A stretch of 64,000 bases of DNA from Staphylococcus succinus (GTDB lineage Bacteria > Bacillota > Bacilli > Staphylococcales > Staphylococcaceae). This document shows positions 19,123 to 28,627 of the stretch, in pieces. Location: contig NZ_CP118976.1 in the NCBI RefSeq assembly GCF_029024945.1, positions 248,001-312,000 of the forward strand, given 5' to 3'. Under the pieces are notes generated by a model. It was given only the letters and a program-made list of their open reading frames with translations. It searched no databases and was not told where the DNA came from. A program made the position numbers and the translations under genes. Position 1 is the first letter of the stretch, and each line of letters opens with the position of its first letter.

Positions 19123-19165
19123 TGGTACCATCTATTAAGGGAAACTGGTGCTTTACACAATACCA
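19123..19165 (+). promoter_or_regulatory. Candidate GabR operator upstream of gabT
   Basis: GTACCA (19125-19130, overlapping TGGTAC at 19123) and ATACCA (19160-19165) form a direct repeat with a 29-bp gap. This resembles the ATACCA direct repeats reported for B. subtilis GabR. Confidence 0.5.
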
Positions 19166-19228
19166 ATAATATTCTAAATTTTTAGATAACATTAAAATTT
19201 TGAATATAAAAGTGTAGGGGGTTTCTTT

Positions 19229-20545
19229 ATGTCAGAGCAATTTGAATATTATAAAGCAAAAAGAGAACAATATGTAGCACGCGGTGTTGGTAACGGTAAT
19301 TTACATGTTGCAGATAAAGCACAAGGTTCTACGATTACCGATATAGATGGCAATACATTCATTGATTTTGCAGGTGCAATTGGTACATTGAATGTAGGAC
19401 ACACACATCCTAAAATAACAAAACATTTAAAAGAACAGTTAGATAAATTCATACATCCCGGTTTTAATGTCATTATGTATGAAAGTTATTTGAATTTAGC
19501 CCAAAAACTAACTGAAATTACACCTGGTCATTTTGATAAAAAAGCAATTTTACTTAATTCTGGTGCTGAAGCAGTTGAAAACGCTGTGAAAATTGCACGT
19601 AAATATACAGGAAGACAGGCAGTTGTTTCATTTGTCAGAGGTTTCCATGGGCGTACAAATTTAACGATGTCTATGACAAGTAAAGTAAGACCTTATAAGT
19701 ATGGATTTGGACCATTTGCTCCAGAAGTCTATCAAGCCCCATATCCAAATGTCTCTGAAAAAGCCGAATCATTATCAGAAGCTGAATACATTGATCAAGT
19801 CATTAATAAATTACATGATTTCTTTATCGAAACAGTAGATCCAAGTGAAGTAGCATGTATTGTTATGGAGCCAGTACAAGGTGAAGGTGGATTTATTATT
19901 CCAGATTCAAAATTTGTGGCAGCAGTTAAACAAATTTGTGAAGATAATGGTATTGTTTTTGTTGTAGATGAAATTCAGACAGGATTTGCACGTACTGGGA
20001 AAACATTTGCAATAGAACACTTTGATATTGCGCCCGATTTAATCACAGTTTCAAAATCATTGGCTGCAGGTTTTCCGTTAAGTGCAGTTGTAGGTAAAGC
20101 GGAAATTGTTGATAGTGCATCCCCAGGTGAATTAGGTGGGACATATGCTGGTAATCCATTAGCTTGTGAAGCGGCATTAAAAGTTATTGATATTATAGAA
20201 GAAGAGCAGTTAAATGAGAAAGCAGAAACATTAGGATATAATTTAGAAAATTATTTATACACGTTAAGTGAAAAACATGACAGTATAGCAAATATTCGTC
20301 GTTTGGGGGCAATGGTTGCATTAGAGATTATAGATCCTAAAACGGGGCAACCAGATAAAGTACGCACTGGAAAAATTGTACAGGCAGCAAACCAAAACGG
20401 TTTATTATTATTATCTGCTGGTATAAAAGGAAATGTGATTCGTTTCTTAGCGCCATTAGTTATTACTGATGAAGAACTTAACCAAGGATTGACAATCTTA
20501 AAAGAAGTATTTGATCAAGTTGCAACGACACACCGTATATCATAA
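19229..20545 (+). CDS. gabT: 4-aminobutyrate aminotransferase
   Basis: Transfers the amino group of GABA to 2-oxoglutarate, giving succinate semialdehyde. The 438 residues carry class III aminotransferase hallmarks: LLNSGAEAVENAVKIARKYT, VVDEIQTGFARTGK and the PLP lysine at residue 276 in VSKSLAAGFPLSAV. ATG 19229 follows AGGGGG. It sits between gabR and gabD, which makes GABA the best substrate; beta-alanine or other omega-amino acids remain possible. Confidence 0.93.
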   Translation: MSEQFEYYKAKREQYVARGVGNGNLHVADKAQGSTITDIDGNTFIDFAGAIGTLNVGHTHPKITKHLKEQLDKFIHPGFNVIMYESYLNLAQKLTEITPGHFDKKAILLNSGAEAVENAVKIARKYTGRQAVVSFVRGFHGRTNLTMSMTSKVRPYKYGFGPFAPEVYQAPYPNVSEKAESLSEAEYIDQVINKLHDFFIETVDPSEVACIVMEPVQGEGGFIIPDSKFVAAVKQICEDNGIVFVVDEIQTGFARTGKTFAIEHFDIAPDLITVSKSLAAGFPLSAVVGKAEIVDSASPGELGGTYAGNPLACEAALKVIDIIEEEQLNEKAETLGYNLENYLYTLSEKHDSIANIRRLGAMVALEIIDPKTGQPDKVRTGKIVQAANQNGLLLLSAGIKGNVIRFLAPLVITDEELNQGLTILKEVFDQVATTHRIS

Positions 20546-20632
20546 ATTGACATAAAATAGAGCCAGTTTAAAGCATACGTTTTTAAAGGTAATGATTTAG
20601 TATAACTAAAGTTAAAAAGGGGAGTCGAACAT

Positions 20633-22012
20633 ATGACACAATTGGAAGTTACTAATCCAGCGACAAATGAAGTCATTGAACGTCTAGAATATACAAGCCA
20701 TGAGGATATTCATACACAAATTGAACGTACACATCAAGCTTTTGAAAAGTGGAAATATAAAGATGCTCATGAACGTTCAGCTAAGTTATTACAGTGGGCA
20801 ACACTTATTGATGAACATCAGGATGAACTTGCACGTCTTATTACATTAGAGGGCGGTAAGCCATTAGCAGAAGCAAAAGGCGAAGTTATTTACGCGAATT
20901 CATATGTAAAATGGTATGCCGAAGAAGCTAAGCGTGTATATGGACGTACAATACCAGCTAACACACCGTCTAAGAAGATTGTTGTAGATAAGTTTCCTGT
21001 AGGCGTTGTTGGTGCAATAACACCATGGAATTTCCCAGCAGCTATGATAACACGCAAAATCGCACCAGCTTTGGCAGCAGGGTGTACAATTATATGTAAA
21101 CCAGCAGTTAAGACGCCTTTAACAACGATTAGACTAGTAGAACTTGCGCATGAAGCGGGGATACCAAAAGATGCTGTGTCTTATATTATTGCTTCCGGCA
21201 AAGATGCTGGCGATATATTTACAAGTCATGAGCTTATCAATAAAGTGACCTTTACTGGATCGACAGGTGTGGGGAAAACACTTATTGAACAATCCGCGCA
21301 GACAGTTAAAAATGTAACGATGGAACTCGGTGGTTTGGCACCGTTTATTGTCCATAAGGATGCGGACTTAGAGGCTGCGGTGGATGGAACAATAGCTTCT
21401 AAATTTAGAAATGCAGGACAAACGTGTATTTGTGCAAACCGTATATATGTACATGAAGATATTGCTGACCAATATATTGAAAGCCTTACAGAAAAAGTCC
21501 ATGACTTAAAAATTGGTAATGGATTAGATGAAGGTGTGAAGGTTGGTCCAGTCATCGATGCTAATGCAGTGGAAAAAGTCCTGTCACACATTACAGATGC
21601 TCAAGATAAAGGTGGTAAATTATCTAGAAGTGTTGATGATATCCAATCACTAGGTGGTAATTTCTTGAAACCAGTTGTGATATCTAATGCAAATACAAAT
21701 ATGAAGGCAATGTATGAGGAGACTTTCGGTCCCGTAGCGCCAGTCATGACATATAGTGACTTAGATGAAGTCATTCGTATTGCTAATGATACAGAATTTG
21801 GCTTAGCATCATACTTCTTTACTAATGATTATCGTACAGGATTAAAATTATTTAACGAGTTAGATTATGGTGTAATTGGTTGGAATGATGGTGGACCATC
21901 TGCAGCACATGCACCGTTTGGCGGATTGAAAGAAAGTGGATATGGCAGAGAAGGCGGTACAGAAGGTATTGAACCATACTTAGAAACAAAATATCTCTCT
22001 GTAGAAGTCTAA
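20633..22012 (+). CDS. gabD: Succinate-semialdehyde dehydrogenase
   Basis: Oxidises succinate semialdehyde from GabT to succinate with NAD(P). The 459 residues hold the aldehyde dehydrogenase motifs ITPWNFPAAMITRKIAPALA, the glutamate motif MELGG and the catalytic Cys265 in NAGQTCICANR. ATG 20633 follows AAAGGGGAG. It is 87 bp behind gabT on the same strand, completing the two-step GABA shunt branch. Confidence 0.94.
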   Translation: MTQLEVTNPATNEVIERLEYTSHEDIHTQIERTHQAFEKWKYKDAHERSAKLLQWATLIDEHQDELARLITLEGGKPLAEAKGEVIYANSYVKWYAEEAKRVYGRTIPANTPSKKIVVDKFPVGVVGAITPWNFPAAMITRKIAPALAAGCTIICKPAVKTPLTTIRLVELAHEAGIPKDAVSYIIASGKDAGDIFTSHELINKVTFTGSTGVGKTLIEQSAQTVKNVTMELGGLAPFIVHKDADLEAAVDGTIASKFRNAGQTCICANRIYVHEDIADQYIESLTEKVHDLKIGNGLDEGVKVGPVIDANAVEKVLSHITDAQDKGGKLSRSVDDIQSLGGNFLKPVVISNANTNMKAMYEETFGPVAPVMTYSDLDEVIRIANDTEFGLASYFFTNDYRTGLKLFNELDYGVIGWNDGGPSAAHAPFGGLKESGYGREGGTEGIEPYLETKYLSVEV

Positions 22013-22170
22013 AAATAGAAATACATGAAAGTTAACAATATATATAAACAAAGGCAGTCATAAATGAAATATAGCAATTAACTGATGGTAGGTTAAGGAT
22101 GAAAAAGACAGTAATTTCAATCTTAACCTATCACTTTTTAAAATTTAATGAATGTTATGGGGTATGTTCA

Positions 22171-23562
22171 ATGAAATCGAAATCGCAATTTAATAAAACG
22201 ATGAATGTTGTTGACGTCTTGTTCCTTGCTATTGGTGCCATGCTAGGATGGGGTTGGGTTGTCCTTTCGGGGGAATGGGTGTCTACAGCAGGTTTTGTAG
22301 GTAGTATTATCGCATTTTTACTAGGTGGATTTTTAGTTATAGTAATTGGATTAACTTATGCGGAACTTGCTTCTGCTATACCAGAAACGGGTGGAGGCTT
22401 CATCTTTGTGAAGAAAGCTTTTTCTCCGGGGATCGCATTTATCTCTGGTTGGTCTGTATTATTTGGATACGTTTCAGTTATAACGTTTGAAGCTGTGGCA
22501 TTACCAACTGTAATTGATTATGTAGTACCCTTTGAACACCAAGGTTTAATGTGGAATATTGCTGGATGGGATGTTTATGTTACGTGGGTATTAATTGGTT
22601 CTGTAGGTAGTATTTTATTGACGTCGTTGAATTATTTTGGCGTCAAACCAGCAGCTATTATGCAAACGGTATTTACTATTTTTATTGTTGCAGTAGGTTT
22701 ATTATTAGTATTCGGTGCTGGATTTAACGGTGACTTTAGTAATTTAAAACCTTTTGAAAATGGTGTGGGCGGTACCATGTCTGTGCTAATGATGATACCA
22801 TTCCTATTTGTTGGATTTGATGTTATACCTTAAATTGCTGAAGAAGTAAAAGCGCCTTCGAAAAAAATTGGTGGCATTTTAATATTCTCCATTGTTGCTT
22901 CGGTAATATTTTACTTACTTATCGTATTTGGTGTGGCAACAGGACTTTCTCCAAAGGCGTTATCAAGCAGTAATTTAGCGACTGCTGACGCTATGGTTAA
23001 TCTGTTTGGCAGTAATGGGTTTGGTGTCTTACTTGTACTTGGTGGCGTAGCAGGTATTATTACAAGTTGGAACGCCTTTATTATAGGAGGCAGCCGCATA
23101 TTGTATGCAATGGCAAACAACGGAATGATTCCCAAGTGGTTCGCCTATATACATCCGAAATTTAAAACACCAACACATGGTATTCTATTCTTAGGTATTC
23201 TAGCTTTTGTAGCGCCTTTATTAGGACGACCGGCCCTTTTATGGATTGTTAATGCGGGAGGAATTGGTGTGGTGTTAGGCTACTTGCTTGTTGCTTTTTC
23301 ATTTCTGAAGTTACGTAAGAGCCAACCAGGATTGGAACGACCTTATCGTATTAAGAATGGCAGAGCGGTGGGAATTATTGCTATTATTTTAAGTATTTTA
23401 TTTATTGTAATTTATTTGCCAGGAATGCCTTCTTCTTTAGCTTGGCCATCTGAGTGGTTAATTGTTATTGTATGGTATTTGATAGCATTTGTGCTTTATT
23501 TTACACAAAAAAGAAAAACGACTAGTCATTATAATATACCAGCACATATAGAAAAAGAATAA
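22171..23562 (+). pseudogene. APC-family amino-acid permease interrupted by one nonsense codon
   Basis: One reading frame of 463 codons encodes an APC permease (MNVVDVLFLAIGAMLGWGWV early on), but codon 221 at 22831-22833 is TAA. The flanking frame reads FVGFDVIP-stop-IAEEVKAPSKK, where relatives have IPQ, so a CAA-to-TAA change explains it. No frameshift or other damage is seen, so the loss is recent or a sequencing error. The start is uncertain: ATG 22171 matches the family N-terminus but has a weak ribosome site, and ATG 22099 would add 24 residues. Its place after gabD suggests it was the GABA importer of the cluster. Confidence 0.85.
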
Positions 23563-23564
23563 AT

Positions 23565-23607
23565 AAAAAAAGCATGTCTTCTAAAATAATGAAGATGTGC
23601 TTTTTTA
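23565..23607 (+). terminator. Intrinsic terminator after the gab cluster
   Basis: AAAAAAGCATGTCTTC pairs with GAAGATGTGCTTTTTT. Confidence 0.85.
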
Positions 23608-23759
23608 TTAACAATACTTGAATAAAATAAATGATATAGATGTTTGAAACATAGCAATTGTTATTATTTTAAGTATTAAGTATAATTACACATAGCTTAA
23701 AGACATGTTGCTTATTTTAAAACAATATATAGCGTTATTGTTTAAAGGAGAATACAAAA

Positions 23760-24368
23760 ATGAAAAAATTATTAGCAAATCAATTATCAGATGTGCAAAA
23801 TTATAAATTATTATCGGGGAGTATTATTCCCAGACCTATCGCTTTCGTAACATCACAAAATAATAATGGTGTCTTGAATGCGGCACCGTTTAGCTTTTTT
23901 AATATTGTAAATAACGCACCACCTATGATATCAATTTCAGCACAACGCGCAGGTGGTAAACGTAAGGATACAGCTTTAAATATAGAAGAAGTGGGCGAAT
24001 TTGTCGTTCACATTACTGATGAAAACAATGTGGAAAATGTCAATATAACAGCAGCACAATTGAAACCAGAAGAAAATGAGCTGGACCACACTAAGTTTAC
24101 ACTTGTTGACTCTGAAAACATTACGGTGCCAGGTATAAAAGAGGCGAAGATTCGATTAGAATGTAAATTGGAGCGAATTGTAGAAATCGGTTCAAAAGAT
24201 GACGGTGCAGACCTTATTATAGGTGAAGTGGTGAAGTATCATATCGATGAAGATATTTATTTTGGGGATAGCAAGATAGACGCATTGAAACTTGAACCTG
24301 TCGCACGTTTAGCAGGAAATGATTACGCAAAATCAGGAGACACATTTACAATTGAACGACCTGAATAG
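23760..24368 (+). CDS. Flavin reductase-like FMN-binding protein
   Basis: A 202-residue split-barrel flavoprotein of the DIM6/NTAB group. The stretch SIIPRPIAFVTSQNNNGVLN and NAAPFSFFNIVNNAPPMISI are the FMN-binding signature. ATG 23760 follows AAAGGAG. It stands alone with a terminator behind. Family members reduce flavins for partner oxygenases or act on small substrates; no partner is seen nearby. Confidence 0.85.
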   Translation: MKKLLANQLSDVQNYKLLSGSIIPRPIAFVTSQNNNGVLNAAPFSFFNIVNNAPPMISISAQRAGGKRKDTALNIEEVGEFVVHITDENNVENVNITAAQLKPEENELDHTKFTLVDSENITVPGIKEAKIRLECKLERIVEIGSKDDGADLIIGEVVKYHIDEDIYFGDSKIDALKLEPVARLAGNDYAKSGDTFTIERPE

Positions 24369-24462
24369 TGAATTTTATTAATATAAGTATTACGGATGAA
24401 CGAGTTAGGGACAAAGTATGTTATGAAATATTGAAAGTGAAAAGAAATAAACTCGAATAACA

Positions 24463-24506
24463 TAAAAAGGAAGATTTCTATATTAAAATAGAAACCTTCC
24501 TTTTTT
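24463..24506 (+). terminator. Intrinsic terminator
   Basis: AAAAAGGAAGATTTCTAT pairs with ATAGAAACCTTCCTTTTTT. Its A-run also allows use from the minus strand, where the aldolase gene ends. Confidence 0.85.
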
Positions 24507-24580
24507 AAGTTATCTAAAGTATTTGTAATGCTTAAGATTTCCTAGGAAATACTATTTAAAGAAAAAGTAAGCTTACAAAA

Positions 24581-25474
24581 TTATAAATTTTTGTTAACAG
24601 AAGCGTCGTAGATAGAATCTACTGTTTCAGCTAAAATTTTGTCAAATTCTTCTTCAGATTGATTTACATTTAAATCATTAATTAAGGCACGTGAGAAACT
24701 AGCAATAAGACCTTCGTTTTGTTTTAGTACTTCGTTCGCATGTTCTCTACTATAACCGCCAGACAACGCAACAACTCTAACAACATTTGGGTGATTAATT
24801 AATGATTGGAATTGGTTAACGTTAGTAGGTATAGACAATTTCAACATGACAAGTTGATCTTCGTCTAATTTATTTAATTCTTCTAAAATAGCGTCAGTTA
24901 AATAGGATTCTATTTCTGCTTTTTCTTCAGCATTTATATTAACTTCAGGTTCGATGATAGGCACTAATCCAGCAGCAATGATTTGTTTAGCAACTTCAAA
25001 TTGTTGTTTTACAACTGAATCAATGCCTGCTTTATTAAGCTCTAGAATGTTAGAGCGCATTTTCGTACCAAAAATTTTATGTTCATTTGCACGACGTAAT
25101 AAATCGTCTAAATCTGGCATTGGTTTCATTAATTGAACGCCATCTTTTTCTTCGGCTAAGCCTTTATCGACTTTTAAGAATGGGACAACGCCTTTATCTG
25201 CTAAGAAATCGCCAGTATGTTTGCCATCGACTTCGCGGTCCATTGTTTGTTCGAAAAGGATAGCACCAATAATTTTTTCTGAGCTGAATGCAGGTGATGA
25301 TACAATACGCGTGCGCATATCATGAACGAGCTTGAACATTTCGTCTTCACTACTATATTGATCTTCAGTAACGCCGTAATCTTTTAAGGCTTTAGGTGTA
25401 CTCCCACCACTTTGGTCTAACGCAGCGATGAAGCCTTTACCATTTTTTACTTTATCCAATTGTTCTTTATTCAT
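24581..25474 (-). CDS. fda: Fructose-bisphosphate aldolase, class I
   Basis: Cleaves fructose 1,6-bisphosphate through a Schiff base and needs no metal. The 297 residues contain GFIAALDQSGGSTPKALKDY and the Schiff-base Lys212 in MLKLSIPTN, the same number as in S. aureus Fda. ATG 25474 follows AAGGAG by 8 nt; the in-frame GTG at 25483 overlaps that ribosome site. Staphylococci also have a class II enzyme, so this is usually an extra enzyme. Transcribed alone. Confidence 0.95.
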   Translation of the reverse strand: MNKEQLDKVKNGKGFIAALDQSGGSTPKALKDYGVTEDQYSSEDEMFKLVHDMRTRIVSSPAFSSEKIIGAILFEQTMDREVDGKHTGDFLADKGVVPFLKVDKGLAEEKDGVQLMKPMPDLDDLLRRANEHKIFGTKMRSNILELNKAGIDSVVKQQFEVAKQIIAAGLVPIIEPEVNINAEEKAEIESYLTDAILEELNKLDEDQLVMLKLSIPTNVNQFQSLINHPNVVRVVALSGGYSREHANEVLKQNEGLIASFSRALINDLNVNQSEEEFDKILAETVDSIYDASVNKNL

Positions 25475-25607
25475 TCTTACCACTCCTTATACTTTGTTCA
25501 ACTTCAACTATAGTATGATAAAAATTACACTATAACGCAAGTTCTGAGCATCTTAGATTTAGAAATATAATAAATAGAATACTAACTTTAATAAATAATA
25601 GGGATAC

Positions 25608-26333
25608 TTAGGAGAAAGGCTTAGTAATGGCAATTAAAAAAATAGGTGTTGGGTTATAAAAAGCATCTTTTTTTCTATATACACGTTGATAAACGTCAAC
25701 ATCGACATGAATATGCTTAAAACCTAAACGCTGCAGAATTTCAATGTCGTATTGTGGTCGTTGTTGTTGATTAATTGAAATACTTTGCTTAATGGCTTCG
25801 CTTTCTTGCAACATAGTATCGCCTAATGCGAGGTGGGCATGATCATCAGGGATATTACTATAGTCTTCAAATGAATCTTTACCATAGTCTCCATCAATAT
25901 TAATGAGTGTGCCATTGGCTTTTAATACTCTGAGCCATTCACTATATACTCCTTGTGTATTTGACAATAACCAAGTGACATTTCGAGCAATAACGACGTC
26001 AAATGTTGCATCTTCAAAATCTAATTGCTCAGCATCCATAATTTGAAATTGTATTTGTTGTTGAAAATGTTGTGCATTTTGTTGTGCCGATTTAATCATG
26101 TCCGAAGATATATCAATACCTGTAACATCGCCACCTTGTTGTGCACATAAAATAGCTAGGAATCCTGCTCCAGTACCTATATCCAAAATTTTCATGCCTT
26201 CTTGAATCGATGTAACATTATTAATTTCCTTTATCCATGCTTGAGCATGGGCACTTTCTAATTCCGCTTGTTTATCTTTGCTAAAAGATAGTGCACGCTT
26301 GTCCCAATAGTTAATGATTTTATTTTTATTCAT
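25608..26333 (-). CDS. Class I SAM-dependent methyltransferase
   Basis: Cytoplasmic methyltransferase of 241 residues with motif I MKILDIGTGAGFLAILCAQQ near residue 43 and the acidic GDVTGIDISSDMI that binds SAM. The post-motif VIARNVTWLL fits small-molecule methylases of the UbiE/methyltransferase-11 type. ATG 26333 follows AGAGGT. Substrate unknown; no linked pathway gene is present. Confidence 0.82.
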   Translation of the reverse strand: MNKNKIINYWDKRALSFSKDKQAELESAHAQAWIKEINNVTSIQEGMKILDIGTGAGFLAILCAQQGGDVTGIDISSDMIKSAQQNAQHFQQQIQFQIMDAEQLDFEDATFDVVIARNVTWLLSNTQGVYSEWLRVLKANGTLINIDGDYGKDSFEDYSNIPDDHAHLALGDTMLQESEAIKQSISINQQQRPQYDIEILQRLGFKHIHVDVDVYQRVYRKKDAFYNPTPIFLIAITKPFS

Positions 26334-26663
26334 TTTAATGACCTCTTTGTTAAAATTCTTATAAATATCTACTACATATTATAGAATAAATTCACTCGAA
26401 AGTAAGAAAAGATGATAGTAATATTTTATAAGAAAAAATTGATTTTAAAAAATATGACGCTATATTGCTATATTAATATTGAAAAAGGAGGCTTAATTTT
26501 TGATGAAAAACAACTTCATTTCATCAAAAAACAAGAGAATATAAATTCAACAATTTATTAAAAAATTCTGTTATTTTTACATGTAAGCTAAAAAAATACA
26601 AAGAAATATTTATACATTTTTATTGCATAAAAATACATAATGTAAACTTTGTAAGATTTGTTC

Positions 26664-26687
26664 AATTCGTTAAATTTAAACTTAACA
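26664..26687 (+). promoter_or_regulatory. Candidate CudC (GbsR) operator upstream of cudT
   Basis: AATTCGTTAAAT followed 2 bp later by AAACTTAAC. Both words also occur in the cudC-cudA gap, at 29326 and 29349. GTTAA and TTAAC form a dyad. Confidence 0.5.
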
Positions 26688-26707
26688 CTGTGATTGTGGC
26701 AATTTTC

Positions 26708-26764
26708 TTAAGATGATAAATTAATATGATTATATAATTATTCATCTTTTTAAGATGATAAATT
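26708..26764 (+). repeat. Two 15-bp direct repeats upstream of cudT
   Basis: TTAAGATGATAAATT at 26708-26722 and again at 26750-26764, 42 bp start to start, about four helical turns. Possible tandem sites for one regulator. Confidence 0.6.
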
Positions 26765-26896
26765 TGAATGCAAGTTGCATTATTATTTAAAGTTCGTTAG
26801 GCTCATGTTTGTGAATAACTAAATGATTTGTTTATAGGAACGAAGATTATAAGACAAATTTTTACATAATATTCAATTTATGAGGAGTGCTCAAAA

Positions 26897-28519
26897 GTGA
26901 AAAACAATAAAGTTATGGATTGGCCGACGTTTATAGGCACAGTAATTGTATTATTATTTGCTGTTGTGCCAATGATCGTGTTTCCTAAAGCAAGTCAAGA
27001 AGTAATTACCGGGTTGAATAAAGCCGTGTCAAATTCTCTTGGCTCAGTATATTTATTACTTGGATTAGTAATTTTTGGATTTGTACTTTACATAGCATTT
27101 GGTAAGTACGGAAATGTCACATTAGGTAAAGCTACAGATAAGCCTGAATTTAATGATTTTAGTTGGGCTTCAATGTTGTTCTGTGCGGGTATTGGCTCAG
27201 ATATTTTATACTGGGGTGTTATCGAATGGGCATATTATTATCAAACACCACCACATGGTGGCAAAGGCATGACAGATCATGCATTAGAGTATGCAACAAT
27301 GTATGGCATGTTCCATTGGGGACCAATTGCATGGGCAATATACGTGTTACCTGCATTGCCAATCGGTTATTTAGTATTTGTTAAAAAGAAACCGATATTT
27401 AAAATTAGCCAAGCTTGTCGACCAATTTTAAAAGGACAAACAGATAAGTTTTTAGGTAAAGTTGTAGATATCGTGTTTATTTTGGCCTTATTATGTGGGG
27501 CAGCAACTTCATTGGGACTAGGTGTACCTTTGATTTCAGCAGCTATTGAGCGTTTAACAGGTATTGATGGGCATAATATGTGGATGCGCACAATTATTCT
27601 ATTATTAATCACATTAGTCTTTGCCATAAGTTCTTATACAGGGCTTAAAAAGGGTATACAAGTCTTAAGTGACGTCAATGTATGGATTTCGTTACTGTTG
27701 TTAGCATTTGTATTTATAGTGGGACCAACAGTATTTATTATGGAAACAACAGTTACTGCATTCGGTGATATGTTGAAGAATTTCTTCCAAATGGCAACAT
27801 GGCTTGAACCTTTTGGGGGCATTGGTGGACGAAAAGATACGAATTTCCCTCAACAATGGACTATATTTTATTGGTCTTGGTGGATTGTTTATGCGCCATT
27901 TATTGGTTTGTTTATTGCCCGTATTTCAAAGGGACGTACTCTAAAAGAAGTTATTTTAGGGACAATTGGTTATGGGACATTAGGTTGCTTGATGTTCTTT
28001 GGTATTTTTGGAAACTATGCAGTGTATTTGCAAATTTCAGGACAATTTAATGTTATTAATTTCTTGAATTCACATAGTGCAGAATCAACAATTATTGAAG
28101 TTATGCATCAACTACCATTTCCAAATCTGATTGTTGTATTATTTGTTATAGCAGCTTTCTTATTCTTAGTTACTACTTTTGATTCTGCTTCTTATATTTT
28201 AGCGGCAGCAACTCAAAAACAAGTAATAGGTGAACCGGTACGTGCTAATAGATTATTCTGGGCATTTGCATTAAGTTTATTACCTTATTCATTGATGTTA
28301 GTTGGAGGACAAAATGCATTAGACGTCTTGAAGACAGCATCACTTTTAGCGAGTGTTCCTTTAATTGTGGTATTTGTTATCATGATGATATCGTTTATAC
28401 GAACATTAGAGGGTGATCGTCTGAAACTTGAGAGACGTGCAGATAAATTTAAAGAAGTGGAAAGACGTTCACTTAGAATGATACAAGTAAGAGAGAAAAA
28501 AGAAGACGATAATTTATAG
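26897..28519 (+). CDS. cudT: BCCT-family choline/betaine transporter
   Basis: Imports choline (or betaine) for osmoprotection. The 540-residue membrane protein has about 12 helices and the BCCT signature tryptophans in FYWSWWIVYAPFIGLFIARI near residue 320, with RISKGRT after it. GTG 26897 follows GAGGAG at normal distance. It heads the gene set cudT-cudC-cudA-cudB, the arrangement known from S. xylosus, so choline is the expected substrate. The extended upstream region suggests strong regulation by choline and osmolarity. Confidence 0.92.
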   Translation: MKNNKVMDWPTFIGTVIVLLFAVVPMIVFPKASQEVITGLNKAVSNSLGSVYLLLGLVIFGFVLYIAFGKYGNVTLGKATDKPEFNDFSWASMLFCAGIGSDILYWGVIEWAYYYQTPPHGGKGMTDHALEYATMYGMFHWGPIAWAIYVLPALPIGYLVFVKKKPIFKISQACRPILKGQTDKFLGKVVDIVFILALLCGAATSLGLGVPLISAAIERLTGIDGHNMWMRTIILLLITLVFAISSYTGLKKGIQVLSDVNVWISLLLLAFVFIVGPTVFIMETTVTAFGDMLKNFFQMATWLEPFGGIGGRKDTNFPQQWTIFYWSWWIVYAPFIGLFIARISKGRTLKEVILGTIGYGTLGCLMFFGIFGNYAVYLQISGQFNVINFLNSHSAESTIIEVMHQLPFPNLIVVLFVIAAFLFLVTTFDSASYILAAATQKQVIGEPVRANRLFWAFALSLLPYSLMLVGGQNALDVLKTASLLASVPLIVVFVIMMISFIRTLEGDRLKLERRADKFKEVERRSLRMIQVREKKEDDNL

Positions 28520-28529
28520 ATGTAAGTAA

Positions 28530-28566
28530 AGAAACTGCCAGCTTAAGTTGGCAGTTTCTTTTTATT
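28530..28566 (+). terminator. Terminator after cudT
   Basis: GAAACTGCCAGCTTAAGTTGGCAGTTTC, a near-perfect hairpin, then a T-rich tract. Confidence 0.85.
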
Positions 28567-28581
28567 TTTTTAGAGATAAAT

Positions 28582-28620
28582 AAAAAAAGCACTAAGAAAT
28601 TAAACTTTCTTAGTGCTTTA
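28582..28620 (-). terminator. Terminator after cudC
   Basis: On the minus strand AAAGCACTAAGAAA pairs with TTTCTTAGTGCTTT, followed by a T-run. It begins 8 bp past the cudC stop. Confidence 0.85.
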
Positions 28621-28627
28621 GCAATTA

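Larger units (their letters stand above)
26334..26896. other. 563-bp regulatory region upstream of cudT
   Basis: Very A+T-rich. It contains AGGAGG followed by a 13-codon frame (ATG 26503), an 8-3-8 palindrome (ATTTTTAT-TGC-ATAAAAAT, 26616-26634), a GTTAA dyad shared with the cudA promoter (26664-26687) and two exact 15-bp direct repeats (26708, 26750). No larger gene seen. Confidence 0.6.
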
